NCBI GenBank assembly: GCA_043553855.1
Contig: CP121336.1
Span: 1,364,001 to 1,428,000, forward strand
DNA length: 64,000 nt
Origin: JAUIAS01 sp030425395
Lineage (GTDB): Bacteria; Pseudomonadota; Alphaproteobacteria; Rhodobacterales; Rhodobacteraceae
Direction of reading: 5' to 3'
A program made the position numbers and the translations under genes. The notes under the pieces are model-generated. The model did not search any database, was not told the origin of the DNA, and was given only the letters and a program-made list of their open reading frames with translations. Shown piece by piece: positions 24,143 to 34,411 of this stretch. Numbering within the stretch: position 1 is the stretch's first letter; each line of letters opens with the position of its first letter.

Positions 24143-27100
24143 TCAGAGCGTCTTGAGCCATTCAACGGCGGGATGGGTGCCCTTGAGCTTGCCCGAGTGA
24201 TAGGCGGCATAAAGCTCTGAGAACCATTCCCCCGGCGCGCGGAACTGATACCCCGTCATCCCTGACGACCGCGCGGCGAGCACATAGGATGTCCAGCTGT
24301 TTGCATAGCTCTCCTGATACACCACCCCGTCGATGGCCAACCGCCCGGCAATCGACATGCTCGACCAGGGTTTGTTGCCGACACTGGCCGCGTCGATATG
24401 GGCGCGCACGGCAAGACGGCGGCTTTCCCATTCCTCTGGGGAACAGGCTTCGGTTTCCGGCTTTTCCGGGATTGGCGGATTCGCATGGGCAAGGTAGGCG
24501 ACAATGTAATCCAGATCGTATTTGAACTTGGCCTTCAGCTTTTCCGCCACCGGTTTGACGTTGCGGCCATATTCGACCCAGCCACCATGGTTGTCCTTGC
24601 TGCCATTGGTGTTCATGTATCCGTGTTTGTCGTCCACGGCATGGCCGACTTCGTGCAGCGTATTCCAGTTGAAGAAGGACACCGGATCTTCGTTTGCGGG
24701 CTGGCAATCTTCGGGCACGTCGCCAACCTCGTGCGGGCTGCCAAAGTTGTAAGCGGTGGAATACATCGCATCGCCTTCGGACATCACCACGCGCTTTTCG
24801 CTCCCGCGGTAGAACGAACCGGACCCATTTGCATCCATCACGCTGAACTTCTGCATCGAATCGTTGTCGATCGTGTCCCCCGGCGGGAGGTCTTCCATCG
24901 CCTGATAGAACGCCTTGATGTTCGGCCCCTTGGAGGTGCCGTCCGGGATCGGGACCGCCATATTGGGATTGTTGAAGTTTTCGATGTCGCAGCCAAATCG
25001 CGCCTTGAACGCCACCTTGAGCACCGCGCGCTGTGCTTCGGGTTCAAGCTGGTCGATCATCGCGTCCAGTTCATCGGTGCCACCGGGACGCGACAGAATT
25101 TCATTGAGATCATCGGCGCTTGGCGGCGTGTTCGCCCGCATCTGCGCCATTACAAAGGCGGCGGTGCCAATGGCGCGCGCTTCTTTGAGAAGCGCAATCG
25201 CGGCCGTCATATCGCGTGACGCCGCAGCGTCACCCGCTTGCGCCAGTTTCTGCCGCATGGAATCGACGCTGGCCTTGATCGCATAGCGATGGTCATGCGC
25301 CTCGAGCACCGCGAGACGCGGTTCGACCTCGGGCTTGGCGCGCAGGGTCAGGTATTCGCCATAGTCATCGCCCAGTTTCCGGGTGGCGTGTATCCGCGCC
25401 ATGATCCCTTCGAGCGAAAGTTTGGCCAGAATGGCTTCGACCGTCGATGACAGGTCGGCATAAAGCTTGCCGTCGTTCGCGCTGGCCCTTGCGTCGGCAA
25501 GCGCCTTTTCGAGATATGCGATATCCGGGGCCAGATAATCCTTTTGCGCGTGCGATTTGAGATCATTGACCCGCACCACAGCCGCGTCGAGTTCTTCAAG
25601 GATAAACTTGTGCTGGCTGATCACCTCATCGGCATTGTTGCACGCCTCCAGCGCGGCCTTGAGAGCCGCCTTGGCGTCTTCTGGTGCCTTGCCGTCCTTT
25701 TCGGTTTCGGCGATCTGCGCCCATGCTTCATCAATCAACGGCTTGGCAATCTCCGCTCCGGTCCGGCTGGACACTGCGGTAATCGACAGCTTTGCCGCCT
25801 GAATCTGCGGCCACCAAGGCGCGCTCTCGTCGTCGCCGCCGATGGCGTTGTTGATCGCTTCGAGGATGCCGTGATTACTGGCGGTCCGCACCGCATCCTT
25901 TGCGGCGGGCGTGATTTCATCCATCATGCGCCCGGCGGCTTCATAGCCCCCAGACCCGGCCAGTTTCTCGGCATTCAGATATTTGCCACCCAACCGCATG
26001 ATGATTGCGGCAATCGCATCTGAATGTTCGTGATCGCGTGCTTCTTTCAAGGCATCATCGGCGGCCTTGCGCTTGGGATCATAGATGGCAAAGGCCTGCG
26101 CGATTGGCATCAACACATCGCATTCGCCGGGAATTTCCTTCATCGCGGCTTCGGCAGGGGCGTATTTGTCCGCGCCTGCGTCTGCGACGGCCTTGGTATA
26201 TTTCGCTTCGATCACCTTGAGCTGTTCTTCGACCGCGGCGTTGCGGATCGCCTTGAGCGGGTCAAGCTTGGCATCCGCTGCTGTCTTGGCCGGGGCATAT
26301 GTGGCCGCTGCCTTGATGATCGCGTCGCACTCCTGCACAGCCCAGCTTACCTCATCCATTGCGTTGGCGGCGGCTTCGAACTGACCGGCGTTCATGTAGG
26401 ACTGATACACGCCCAGCTTTTGCGTCACCTTTGCATATGCGGTGGCCCCGGCTTCGTTGCCCGGCCCGGTAATCTGCGGCAACCAGTTGTCGTGCCAGTT
26501 TGTCTTGCGTTGAAGGCACGTCTTCGCCGCCCGGATTTCGCGACGCACGGCAGGGCGCATTGCGGTCCCGATATCGGCCTTGGCCTTGGCCTCGGAGAAC
26601 TTGCCCGCCGCCACCAGCGCATTGATATCCGTTACGAATTTTTGCAATTCTGCGGTCCGCGCGCCCATCAACGGCTGCACCAGCGGATCGCCGGTGATGT
26701 CGGTGATGGTTGTGTTGATCGTGCCGATGCTGACCTTGATCGACGGATACAGCGCCGCGCCAGCCGCCGCACGGGCGGCGATCTGCCCGGCCTCGGCCAG
26801 TTTCTTTTCCGCTGCGGGATAGTCATAGCCTTCGGGCTGAACCAACGCCTGCGCATCCTGGATAAGCTGTTGCGCTGTGTCCATTTGCGTCTGGATGCAG
26901 TTATCGACATTCAACGGAACCAGCGCCGTCACCGCGTTCAGCACCGCACCGGAATGCGTGGTGAACGGGCCATGCGCCAGAATAACCACCTGCGCGATCT
27001 TTAGCTGCCCGATCGCCGCGTCCAGAAAGGCGCGGGCATCGTCGTGGTTTTTTGCCTTGTGCGCGGCGGTCGCCTGATCGGCGGGGCCGTCGGCCTTGGC

Positions 27101-29737
27101 GATCAACGCGGCAAAGCGGCCGGTTCCATCCTGATTGGCCACGGCGTCACGCATGTCGGTGAACACCTTGAACGCTTTCTTCCAATGTTTGGAATGATCG
27201 TCCAGTGCTGCGGTGTCCTCAAGCGCGCCCAGCGCATCCTGCGCATCGGCGGCCGCCTTGGCATCGTCGGCCCGTTGCGCTGCGTCCTGTGCGGATTTGA
27301 GCGCGGCGGCAAAGTTCTTGTTGAGAGCCTGGGTGACACCGACTGACAGCAACGTCTTGGCCTGTTCGAGCGTGGCCTGCGCCTCGGCGCGGTTGGCCAG
27401 GGCCGCGATCTTGTCCTCGGCCACTTTACGCGCATCAAGATAGGTTTTGCAGGCATCGGCCTGCGCCGTCATTGCAGGCCACTGACCTTTGGAGCGTTTG
27501 AGAACAGATGTGGCGGTAGCATGTTTCTTGGCGTCGCCTTCGGCCTTGGCCGTTTCAAGATCGCGCTCCATTTCAAGGATGAATTCCTCGATGCCCGACT
27601 TGCCCGCGTGGGCCTTGAATTTGCCAAGCTGTTCTTCGAAATCCTTGCGCTCGGCCAGATATGCCTCAATCGCGGTGATTTCGGTTTCGAGAAAGCCGAG
27701 AATCCGCCACAGGTTGGAAATAATATCAATAGATTTGACATAATCGCCCGTGACTTCGACCTTGCCTTGGGCATAGGTCGTATTGAATTCATCAATGGAT
27801 TTCTGGATCGGCGATCGCACATTGGCATCCTTGCCGTTCACTGTCGCGATGCGCGGATCGTGATCGGCAATCTTGTTGAGGTAGGCGGTGCGTCGCTTCA
27901 TATGAAGATGCACGTGATCGAACAGCGCCGGAATTCTGTCCAGCTTGGCCACTGCCGCCTTGAAATCACCATTGCCCGCATCTGCTATGGCTGCGTTGAA
28001 GACGGCCTCCATGTCCCGCGCTTCCTGATTGATCGCCACGACGGGATGGTTCTGGCCCTGATATTTCAGCGCCTGCGCCTGACGCGGTGCAAGAATGGCG
28101 TCGTAATGGGCAAAGTCGTCCGCCATGATTTCGGCCGCGTCGCATTTGGCACCCAAAGGTTCCAGCGCAGCGGCGGCCTGATCGTGCTTGTGAGCAACCG
28201 ATTTGTCCATCGCGGCGCGCATTTCTGCCTTGATGGCGTCGATGGTCGGCTTGATTTCTGGCGCATTGGCCTTGGCGTGACTGTCCAACGGCACAAGCCG
28301 CAGCTTGAACAGATCAAGCGATTTCTTCCACGCAGCCTTTTTCGCGGTCTGGTCGAGGATCAACTGTTCAAACCGCGCAATCGCGGTCAGGGATTTATCA
28401 AGCTTTCCGCTATCCGCCTTGGCCGGGTCGGCTTTCATCGGGGCGATGATCTTGTTGATATCGCCCACGGCCTTGGTCCATGGCGCGGGAACCGGTTCGG
28501 CCGAGGCGGGAATGACCGCCTTATAGGCGTCGATGAGTTTGCCGATTTCCAACAATTCGGCTTCGATACGGGCAATCTTGGCGGCGTCGTCTCCGGACAA
28601 ATCCGCAGGCCCGGCCTCTTGTGACGGCTCGGCAGGCTGTTCGGGTGGCGGGGTTGAGGCGGGGCCTGCCTCTTGCGGTGGCGGCGGCGGGGCATCCCCG
28701 GTGGGCGGCGGCGGCGTATCATCGCCCGGGGGCGGTGGGGCCTCTCCGACATCACCGGGGCCATCGGCATGGTGGTCGCCCTGCGGTGATGCGGCACCGG
28801 CGGGCTCAAGGGCGCGGCGAGCTTCCGTCAAAAGCTTGGCAAGCGGCCCCACTGCCTTGAGAGCGGTTGCAAGGTCAGGCGGTGTTGCCTCGGCCTTGGA
28901 CTTGGCCAGAGCCCACAGTGCGTTAACCTTTTTATAATCACCCGCCTGAGCCGCCATGACCTCATCGACAAGCGGGCCAAGCTTGGCGGCGGCGGCGTCC
29001 CATTTGGTGCGCAGGGCAGGATCGGGCTGGTCAGCGCCCTGTGCGGCACCTGTCGCCGCCTCCTTGATAGCTGCGGCAACGGCAGACACATCCGCGATGG
29101 CGCCGGCATAATCGCCGTCGCTGGCGCGGGCCTGCGCGTTGTCCCACAAGCGGTTGACCGTAGAAAGGTCCGCACCCGGCAGGGCCGACACCTTGGCGAT
29201 AGACTGGGTGATCTTGCCGACCACGCCCTCCCACTTGGCGGCAAGGGGGTCCGGAGCCGCGTCGCCTGCGGGTGCCGGTTCTGCTGCCGGTTCTGCGGGT
29301 GGCGGGCCATCCTGTCCCCGCGTGTCGGGTTCAGCCGCCTGTTGGCCCGCAGCGGCGGCCTGCTGCGGAGCCGGGGTGCCCGCGTCGTCCTCATCCTCGA
29401 GAACGGTGCCGTTTGCATCGACGATCAGCACTTTGACGGTTTGGTTGGCTTCCTTGAAGAACGCACGGGTCTTCTTGGCGAGGCTGGGCAGCGTCTTGCC
29501 CTTCAGTTCCAACGTGACCTTGGACCCCTTGATCGCCATTGTGCCATAGGTGAACAACGGCGTTTCGCCGTCCTTGCGCGCCTGCTTGCCCAAAAGTTCA
29601 GGATCTTTGGAACGATGGGTGACCATGACCGTCTTGTCGGGCTTTTTGCCCAGACACAGGCCAAATGGCAGGTTCATCTTGCGCGCCATTGATACGGCGG
29701 AATCGATTTCTTTCTGGGCGTTTTTATCAAGGGGCAC
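24143..29737 (-). CDS. Giant helical-repeat protein with C-terminal HEVGH metalloprotease domain
   Basis: 1864 residues from the GTG at 29737, chosen because GACGGAG lies about 8 bp upstream; a TTG at 29800 is in frame. There is no signal peptide. Order of parts: an N-terminal folded domain (1-115, with MARKMNLPFGLCLGKKPDK); Pro/Ala-rich linkers (about 120-180 and 300-370, including runs of prolines); about 1150 residues of long helices in loosely repeated units of 80-100 residues (for example KTAADAKLDPLK and KRKAADDALK units); and a zinc protease domain near the end with HEVGH at 1695-1699 and a candidate third ligand Glu1841 in WFSELYAAYHSGKL. Similar FSELYA–HSGKL endings occur, as I recall, in proteins linked to contractile injection systems; no such system is in this window. 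The partner downstream is a CpXC protein. Confidence 0.75.
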   Translation of the reverse strand: MPLDKNAQKEIDSAVSMARKMNLPFGLCLGKKPDKTVMVTHRSKDPELLGKQARKDGETPLFTYGTMAIKGSKVTLELKGKTLPSLAKKTRAFFKEANQTVKVLIVDANGTVLEDEDDAGTPAPQQAAAAGQQAAEPDTRGQDGPPPAEPAAEPAPAGDAAPDPLAAKWEGVVGKITQSIAKVSALPGADLSTVNRLWDNAQARASDGDYAGAIADVSAVAAAIKEAATGAAQGADQPDPALRTKWDAAAAKLGPLVDEVMAAQAGDYKKVNALWALAKSKAEATPPDLATALKAVGPLAKLLTEARRALEPAGAASPQGDHHADGPGDVGEAPPPPGDDTPPPPTGDAPPPPPQEAGPASTPPPEQPAEPSQEAGPADLSGDDAAKIARIEAELLEIGKLIDAYKAVIPASAEPVPAPWTKAVGDINKIIAPMKADPAKADSGKLDKSLTAIARFEQLILDQTAKKAAWKKSLDLFKLRLVPLDSHAKANAPEIKPTIDAIKAEMRAAMDKSVAHKHDQAAAALEPLGAKCDAAEIMADDFAHYDAILAPRQAQALKYQGQNHPVVAINQEARDMEAVFNAAIADAGNGDFKAAVAKLDRIPALFDHVHLHMKRRTAYLNKIADHDPRIATVNGKDANVRSPIQKSIDEFNTTYAQGKVEVTGDYVKSIDIISNLWRILGFLETEITAIEAYLAERKDFEEQLGKFKAHAGKSGIEEFILEMERDLETAKAEGDAKKHATATSVLKRSKGQWPAMTAQADACKTYLDARKVAEDKIAALANRAEAQATLEQAKTLLSVGVTQALNKNFAAALKSAQDAAQRADDAKAAADAQDALGALEDTAALDDHSKHWKKAFKVFTDMRDAVANQDGTGRFAALIAKADGPADQATAAHKAKNHDDARAFLDAAIGQLKIAQVVILAHGPFTTHSGAVLNAVTALVPLNVDNCIQTQMDTAQQLIQDAQALVQPEGYDYPAAEKKLAEAGQIAARAAAGAALYPSIKVSIGTINTTITDITGDPLVQPLMGARTAELQKFVTDINALVAAGKFSEAKAKADIGTAMRPAVRREIRAAKTCLQRKTNWHDNWLPQITGPGNEAGATAYAKVTQKLGVYQSYMNAGQFEAAANAMDEVSWAVQECDAIIKAAATYAPAKTAADAKLDPLKAIRNAAVEEQLKVIEAKYTKAVADAGADKYAPAEAAMKEIPGECDVLMPIAQAFAIYDPKRKAADDALKEARDHEHSDAIAAIIMRLGGKYLNAEKLAGSGGYEAAGRMMDEITPAAKDAVRTASNHGILEAINNAIGGDDESAPWWPQIQAAKLSITAVSSRTGAEIAKPLIDEAWAQIAETEKDGKAPEDAKAALKAALEACNNADEVISQHKFILEELDAAVVRVNDLKSHAQKDYLAPDIAYLEKALADARASANDGKLYADLSSTVEAILAKLSLEGIMARIHATRKLGDDYGEYLTLRAKPEVEPRLAVLEAHDHRYAIKASVDSMRQKLAQAGDAAASRDMTAAIALLKEARAIGTAAFVMAQMRANTPPSADDLNEILSRPGGTDELDAMIDQLEPEAQRAVLKVAFKARFGCDIENFNNPNMAVPIPDGTSKGPNIKAFYQAMEDLPPGDTIDNDSMQKFSVMDANGSGSFYRGSEKRVVMSEGDAMYSTAYNFGSPHEVGDVPEDCQPANEDPVSFFNWNTLHEVGHAVDDKHGYMNTNGSKDNHGGWVEYGRNVKPVAEKLKAKFKYDLDYIVAYLAHANPPIPEKPETEACSPEEWESRRLAVRAHIDAASVGNKPWSSMSIAGRLAIDGVVYQESYANSWTSYVLAARSSGMTGYQFRAPGEWFSELYAAYHSGKLKGTHPAVEWLKTL

Positions 29738-29963
29738 GGCGAAAACTCCGTCAAAATGATTGTCGTAAGAATATACCTTCAGGGTTGCACCGAACCCCAA
29801 TCAAAGCAAGCTTTTGGCGATCTCCAGCCTGAAACAGAGCCGAAACACTTGCCAGTTCAGCCCATTCCGATCACCTTGAAGGGATTGTTTACCAGAGCGC
29901 AGGACCATCCCAGTGATCCATCCCCCCACCGATTCGCATTGCCCGTCACGCCGGTTTCCAGCG

Positions 29964-30374
29964 ATGCGGGCGTTTGCGGCAGGGGCGATTGTGGTTGCCA
30001 CGCTCGCCTTTCAGAACGGAGCATTTGCCATGTCACAAAGCGGAAACATCGGGCTTGATGGAAACTGGATCGTGACCGAAGCCGAAGAGATCGAAATGCC
30101 ATCGGGGGCCGAATGGCGCCTTGAAATCACCGGCGACTCGGTCTTTGGAATAGCGCCGTGCAACCCGTTTCGCGCGTCGCTTTCCCGTCAGGGGGATCAG
30201 TTTGTTCTGGGGCCGATCGCGCTTGAACCACATCTGTGCGACGCAGACGTCATGGCGATGGAGCAGGACTATATCGGCCTGTTGGGCGCGGTCAGTTCCT
30301 ATGCCATCGCGGGCGATGAACTGACCCTGCGATCCTTTGGCGATGTGGTTGTCCGGGCCACGCGGGAAAAATGA
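29964..30374 (+). CDS. META/HslJ-like domain protein, exported
   Basis: 136 residues from the ATG at 29964; a GTG at 29913 is in frame and cannot be ruled out. Residues 1-23 form a signal peptide (MRAFAAGAIVVATLAFQNGAFA), predicting periplasmic location. The remainder has the META-domain pattern: LDGNWIVTEAE, WRLEITGDSVFGIAPCNPFRAS, then LGPIALEPHLCDADVMAMEQDYIGLLGAVSSYAI and a terminal LTLRSFGDVVV strand. HslJ-type proteins are associated with stress and antibiotic tolerance, with no defined activity. Convergent with the desaturase gene, 7 bp between the stops. Confidence 0.75.
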   Translation: MRAFAAGAIVVATLAFQNGAFAMSQSGNIGLDGNWIVTEAEEIEMPSGAEWRLEITGDSVFGIAPCNPFRASLSRQGDQFVLGPIALEPHLCDADVMAMEQDYIGLLGAVSSYAIAGDELTLRSFGDVVVRATREK

Positions 30375-30381
30375 CGCCCTG

Positions 30382-31326
30382 TCAGGCCCGGTTCCAGCCC
30401 GCCTCGTCCATGGCCGCGCGATAGGACGAAGCCACACGCATCCGGTCGCCCAGCCCCTTGGCCATCAGAAGGCGGTGCATATCCGGCAGCCGCCAACACG
30501 GCACATGCATTACCATGTGATGTTCGAGGTGATAGTTGACCCAGTAAGGGGCCACGAGCAACCGCGCCAGAGGTCCGGCCACGGTGGTGCGGACATTCTG
30601 AAGCGGGTTCTCTGACTGTTCTGTTGCGCCATGTTCGGCGATGTTGCGAATACGCAGGACCAGTTGAAACCAGGTCAGAAATGGCAAGAGCCAGAACGCC
30701 AGCCCCCACCACCAGTCGCCCGCCAGCCCCATCGCAACGATGATGCCCAGAAAAACCGGCAGGCTTTTCCAAAGATCGCGGGCCTTGAACGCCTGTGCAA
30801 AATCAGAGGCCGCCGCCTTGACGGCGTCATCATCCCCGGCAAGGCGCACCGACATCATGATCTGACCGGCCAGTTGCTTGATCCCCGTGCGCCCGGTCAG
30901 ATCGCGCAGGAACTTGCGCCGCAGCGACGCGCGCGTCGTGGGAAACTTGGACGACAAGACCAGATCGGGATCTTTATCCGTCTGGGTAAACCTGTGGTGG
31001 GTCAGATGATAATGGCGGTAAGAGTGCAGCTCGGCCAAAATAGGGCGGCCGCACAGCCATTCCCCAACAAATTCGTTCAACGCGCGGGTGCGGAACAGCG
31101 CATTGTGCGCCGCGTCATGCATCAAGATGGCAAGGCCCAATTGACGCGAACCGATCACCATAACCGCCGCAAGGAATGTCAGTGGATTGGACCAGAGCGC
31201 AAATAACCCCACCGCCAGCGCAATCGTGCCCCAGCAATGCAAAATCAGCCACAGGCCCATCGCATCGGACCGTTCGGCCAAAGGCCGGATTTCATCGCTG
31301 CTCAGATAGGCTTTCCCAGGTGTCAT
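30382..31326 (-). CDS. Membrane fatty acid desaturase family protein
   Basis: 314 residues. The three histidine boxes that bind the di-iron centre are all present: HDAAH (about residues 70-74), HYHLTHH (about 105-111) and HLEHHMVMHVP (about 262-272). Hydrophobic segments lie near 24-44, 49-66, 192-222. The family introduces double bonds into membrane lipids or acts on carotenoids and related substrates; the exact substrate is not evident. It is a single gene between META and hemC, on the same strand as hemC. Confidence 0.85.
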   Translation of the reverse strand: MTPGKAYLSSDEIRPLAERSDAMGLWLILHCWGTIALAVGLFALWSNPLTFLAAVMVIGSRQLGLAILMHDAAHNALFRTRALNEFVGEWLCGRPILAELHSYRHYHLTHHRFTQTDKDPDLVLSSKFPTTRASLRRKFLRDLTGRTGIKQLAGQIMMSVRLAGDDDAVKAAASDFAQAFKARDLWKSLPVFLGIIVAMGLAGDWWWGLAFWLLPFLTWFQLVLRIRNIAEHGATEQSENPLQNVRTTVAGPLARLLVAPYWVNYHLEHHMVMHVPCWRLPDMHRLLMAKGLGDRMRVASSYRAAMDEAGWNRA

Positions 31327-31388
31327 CGCGCGCTCCTCTTGCGGGAAGGGTTCACACCATGGCTGGCTGTGTCAACTTGGCCGCAACG

Positions 31389-32339
31389 TCACGTGCGCCA
31401 GTCAAAGAACCCCGGACCGGCCTGCGCCAGCAATCGGCGCGCCATGTCGCGTCCCATTTCCGGACCGTCCGCAATGGCGCCAGACACGTCATCGGCGATA
31501 TTCTCCGATCCGTCCGGCCGCAGCACTTCGCCCCGCAGACGCAAGGTGCCGCCATCAAGTTCCGCCAGCCCAGCGATGGGTGTTTCACACGAGCCGTCAA
31601 GCTCGGACAGAAAGGCACGTTCCGCGGCAAGCTGCTGACCGGTGGGCGCATGGTGGATCGCTTCCAGCATCGCCGCGACGCGAGCATCGTCGGCACGCCG
31701 TTCGATCCCGATCGCACCTTGCGCCACGGCGGGCAACATATCGTCAGGACCGATCGCGGTGGCAGGCACCTCGGGGATCATTCCCAATCGGTTGAGCCCG
31801 GCCATGGCAAGAAATGTGCATTCGGCCACGCCGTCGGACAATTTGCGCAGGCGCGTTTGCACGTTCCCGCGAAATTCGACAACCTTCAGATCAGGACGAC
31901 GGTTGAGCAGTTGCGCCCGCCGCCGCAGGCTCGATGTGCCAACCACCGCCCCCGGGGCCAGAGCCGCAATACCATCGAGAGCAGGAGACACAAAAGCGTC
32001 GCGCACATCCTCGCGCGGCAGGTAGGTGTCCAGAAGCAGGCCGCCGGGCTGCTGCACCGGCATATCCTTCATCGAATGCACGGCAATGTCGATTTTGCCT
32101 GAAAGAAGGTCTTCTTCTATCTCGCGGGTGAACAGACCCTTGCCGCCGATTTCCTTGAGCGGGCGATCCTGAATCGCATCGCCTGTCACCTTGATCACGA
32201 CAATGGCAAAGGCATCATCGGACAGGTCGAACGCCGCGCCCAGCCGGCGGCGGGTTTCATAGGCCTGCGCCAACGCCAACGGAGAACCGCGGGTGCCGAT
32301 TTTCAGGGGTGAGGCGGGCGTGGGAAGATCGAATGTCAT
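31389..32339 (-). CDS. hemC: Hydroxymethylbilane synthase (porphobilinogen deaminase)
   Basis: 316 residues. HemC joins four porphobilinogen units into hydroxymethylbilane for haem and bacteriochlorophyll. Family motifs: KIGTRGSPLALAQA at the start, DRPLKEIGGKGLFTREIEEDLLSGKIDIAVHSMKDMP (in outline), VGTSSLRRRAQLL, VVEFRGNVQTRLRKL, and the cofactor-attaching Cys in ELDGSCETPIAGLAEL. Divergent from hemE across a 99-bp spacer, so haem synthesis genes may share a control region. Confidence 0.97.
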   Translation of the reverse strand: MTFDLPTPASPLKIGTRGSPLALAQAYETRRRLGAAFDLSDDAFAIVVIKVTGDAIQDRPLKEIGGKGLFTREIEEDLLSGKIDIAVHSMKDMPVQQPGGLLLDTYLPREDVRDAFVSPALDGIAALAPGAVVGTSSLRRRAQLLNRRPDLKVVEFRGNVQTRLRKLSDGVAECTFLAMAGLNRLGMIPEVPATAIGPDDMLPAVAQGAIGIERRADDARVAAMLEAIHHAPTGQQLAAERAFLSELDGSCETPIAGLAELDGGTLRLRGEVLRPDGSENIADDVSGAIADGPEMGRDMARRLLAQAGPGFFDWRT

Positions 32340-32438
32340 GCGGTATCCTTAGCCACGCGAAATTGCGGTGACAACCTGTCAGCCTTGACAAAGTGACGCC
32401 CAGACGGGACCAACGGGGCGCAATAAACGGGGACCACC

Positions 32439-33473
32439 ATGGCCGAACAGAAAAAGCTGCTGCGCGCACTTGCGGGCGAAACCCTTGATACGCCGCCGAT
32501 CTGGATGATGCGGCAGGCCGGGCGTTATCTGCCCGAGTATCGCGCGACCCGGGCTCAGGCCGGGGATTTCCTGTCCTTGTGCTACAACAGCGAACTCGCC
32601 GCCGAGGTCACCCTGCAGCCGATCCGCCGATATGGGTTCGATGCGGCGATCCTGTTTGCCGATATCCTTTTGCTGCCGCAGGCATTGGGTGCCGACCTGT
32701 GGTTTGTCACCGGCGAAGGACCGCGCCTGTCAACGATCACCGATCAGGCCGGGTTTGATGCGCTCAAACCCGTGGACGCGATCCACGAGACCCTGAACCC
32801 TATCTATGACACGATCCGCATCCTGACCCGCGAATTGCCATCGGAAACGGCCCTTATCGGCTTTGCCGGGGCGCCCTGGACGGTGGCCACCTACATGATC
32901 GCGGGACGCGGCACCAAGGATCAGGGCCCGGCCCATGCCCTGCGCGAAGAAAACGCGCCCCTGTTCGACGCGTTGATGGACCGCCTGACCGAGGGGACAA
33001 TCGAATATCTGTCCTGCCAGATCGAGGCGGGTGCCGAATGCGTCAAACTGTTTGACAGTTGGGCGGGATCTCTCAAGGGGGACGCGTTCGAGAAATACTC
33101 TCTCGAACCCTGCCGCCGGATCACGGCCGCGCTCAAGGCCCGTCATCCCGGCATACCTGTCATCGGTTTCCCGCGCGAAGCGGGCGAAAAATACGTGGGC
33201 TTTGCCAAAGCCACCGGCGTTGATTGCGTGGCGCTGGACAATTCCGTCGATCCCGAATGGGCGGCGGCGCATGTGCAAACCGACGGCTGCGTGCAGGGCA
33301 ACCTTGCCTCCTCGCATATGGTAACCGGCGGCCAGGCGCTGATCGACGACACCCGACGCATTGTCAAAGCGTTTTCCAAAGGGCCGCATATCTTTAATCT
33401 GGGTCACGGAATCACCCCCGACGCAGACCCGGAGAACGTGCAGATCATGATCGACACGGTTCGAGAGAAATAA
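32439..33473 (+). CDS. hemE: Uroporphyrinogen decarboxylase
   Basis: 344 residues. HemE removes four carboxyl groups of uroporphyrinogen III to give coproporphyrinogen III. The signature PPIWMMRQAGRYLPEYR is at about residues 19-35, with the catalytic Asp in ILFADILLLPQALG and the later GFAGAPWTVATYMI and FNLGHGITPDADPENV motifs. It is divergent from hemC and followed by tRNA-Met 57 bp downstream. Confidence 0.97.
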   Translation: MAEQKKLLRALAGETLDTPPIWMMRQAGRYLPEYRATRAQAGDFLSLCYNSELAAEVTLQPIRRYGFDAAILFADILLLPQALGADLWFVTGEGPRLSTITDQAGFDALKPVDAIHETLNPIYDTIRILTRELPSETALIGFAGAPWTVATYMIAGRGTKDQGPAHALREENAPLFDALMDRLTEGTIEYLSCQIEAGAECVKLFDSWAGSLKGDAFEKYSLEPCRRITAALKARHPGIPVIGFPREAGEKYVGFAKATGVDCVALDNSVDPEWAAAHVQTDGCVQGNLASSHMVTGGQALIDDTRRIVKAFSKGPHIFNLGHGITPDADPENVQIMIDTVREK

Positions 33474-33487
33474 CACGATTTTTGATC

Positions 33488-33516
33488 TTGACGCGGTGCG
33501 GCGGGTGGCTTAGTCC
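33488..33516 (+). promoter_or_regulatory. Promoter of tRNA-Met
   Basis: TTGACG (33488-33493) and TAGTCC (33511-33516) are spaced by 17 bp, with the tRNA 5' end 14 bp after the -10 box. Confidence 0.55.
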
Positions 33517-33529
33517 GGCGCACGCTCTT

Positions 33530-33606
33530 GGCGGAGTAGCTCAGTTGGTTAGAGCAGCGGAATCATAATCCGCGTGTCGGGGGTTCAAGTCCCTCCTCCG
33601 CTACCA
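33530..33606 (+). tRNA. tRNA-Met (elongator, anticodon CAU), integration target
   Basis: 77 nt with encoded CCA. Acceptor GGCGGAG pairs with CUCCGCU, D arm GCUCAGUUGGUUAGAGC, anticodon arm GCGGA-AUCAUAA-UCCGC (anticodon CAU), T arm GGGGG-UUCAAGU-CCCUC. The absence of the three G-C pairs of initiator tRNA and the paired first base indicate the elongator; a tRNA-Ile with modified CAU is the alternative. Its 3' 45 bases are repeated twice further right as attachment sites. Confidence 0.93.
33562..33606 (+). repeat. Attachment site copy 1 (3' end of tRNA-Met)
   Basis: 45-bp sequence from the anticodon loop (ATCATAATCCGCG...) to the CCA end. Exact copies occur at 41293-41337 and 48573-48617. It marks the left end of element A and leaves the tRNA gene functional. 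Confidence 0.92.
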
Positions 33607-34411
33607 AATATCCTAGCAGTTTCAGATACTTACGCTGATATTTGCCAAGCACCCAATGTCCTGCAAAACTTAGACACAGTTAGACACTGGATCTGAGTGT
33701 GGCGTGACGAAAGAATCTCTCAACAGCAAGAAGACAATCAAGCATCTGCGGCGCGGTCTCAGCATCTACAAGACGGGGCGGTCTCCGTTTTGGCATGCGC
33801 GGATTTATGATTCGGCGACAAAGAAATATGTCGTGCGGTCAACGAAGGAGACGGCGCGTCTGGAGGCTGCGGAAGTCGCGGAGGAGATTCTTGCTGACCT
33901 GAAGGCAAAGCGGGACGCCAAGCACGCGGTAAAAAAAGACCGGTCGTTTGAACATTACGCGCACGTCTATTCAGAAATGAAGAAAGTTCAGTCGAAAGGC
34001 GCACGCAACCGACGCGCCTATACTGACGAACATAAGATTCTTTATCGCGAGACAGACGGCATTATCTCTTATTTTGGAAAATTCGACGTCGGCGCTATCA
34101 CGTCGGGCATGGTGCGTGACTACATGATTTTTCTGGACAAACGACGCAAAGCTGAGTATTCCACACGACTTGGCCGGTCATTCCACGAACACTTGGCCAC
34201 CCATTCCATGGGACTTGGCCACCCCTGCCTAGGGGGTCTGTGAGGCTGTTTCTTCATGACTTGCTTTGGCGTCTTTCGTCAACAGCGTGACGTGTGTGGC
34301 GGGTTTGTCCATGGGAGGGACCCGCGCGCCCGGCGCTGCGCTTACCAGAGAGCAAGCGGCGGCGGGCGCGTGGGAGGGTCCTGTGGGCAAAGCCTGTGCG
34401 AGGGAGTTGGA

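Noticed and set aside
26024..28624. Long plus-strand frames opposite the giant helical-repeat gene
   Set aside because: Antisense shadows of Ala/Lys-rich codons; the minus-strand protein has coherent domains and a ribosome site.
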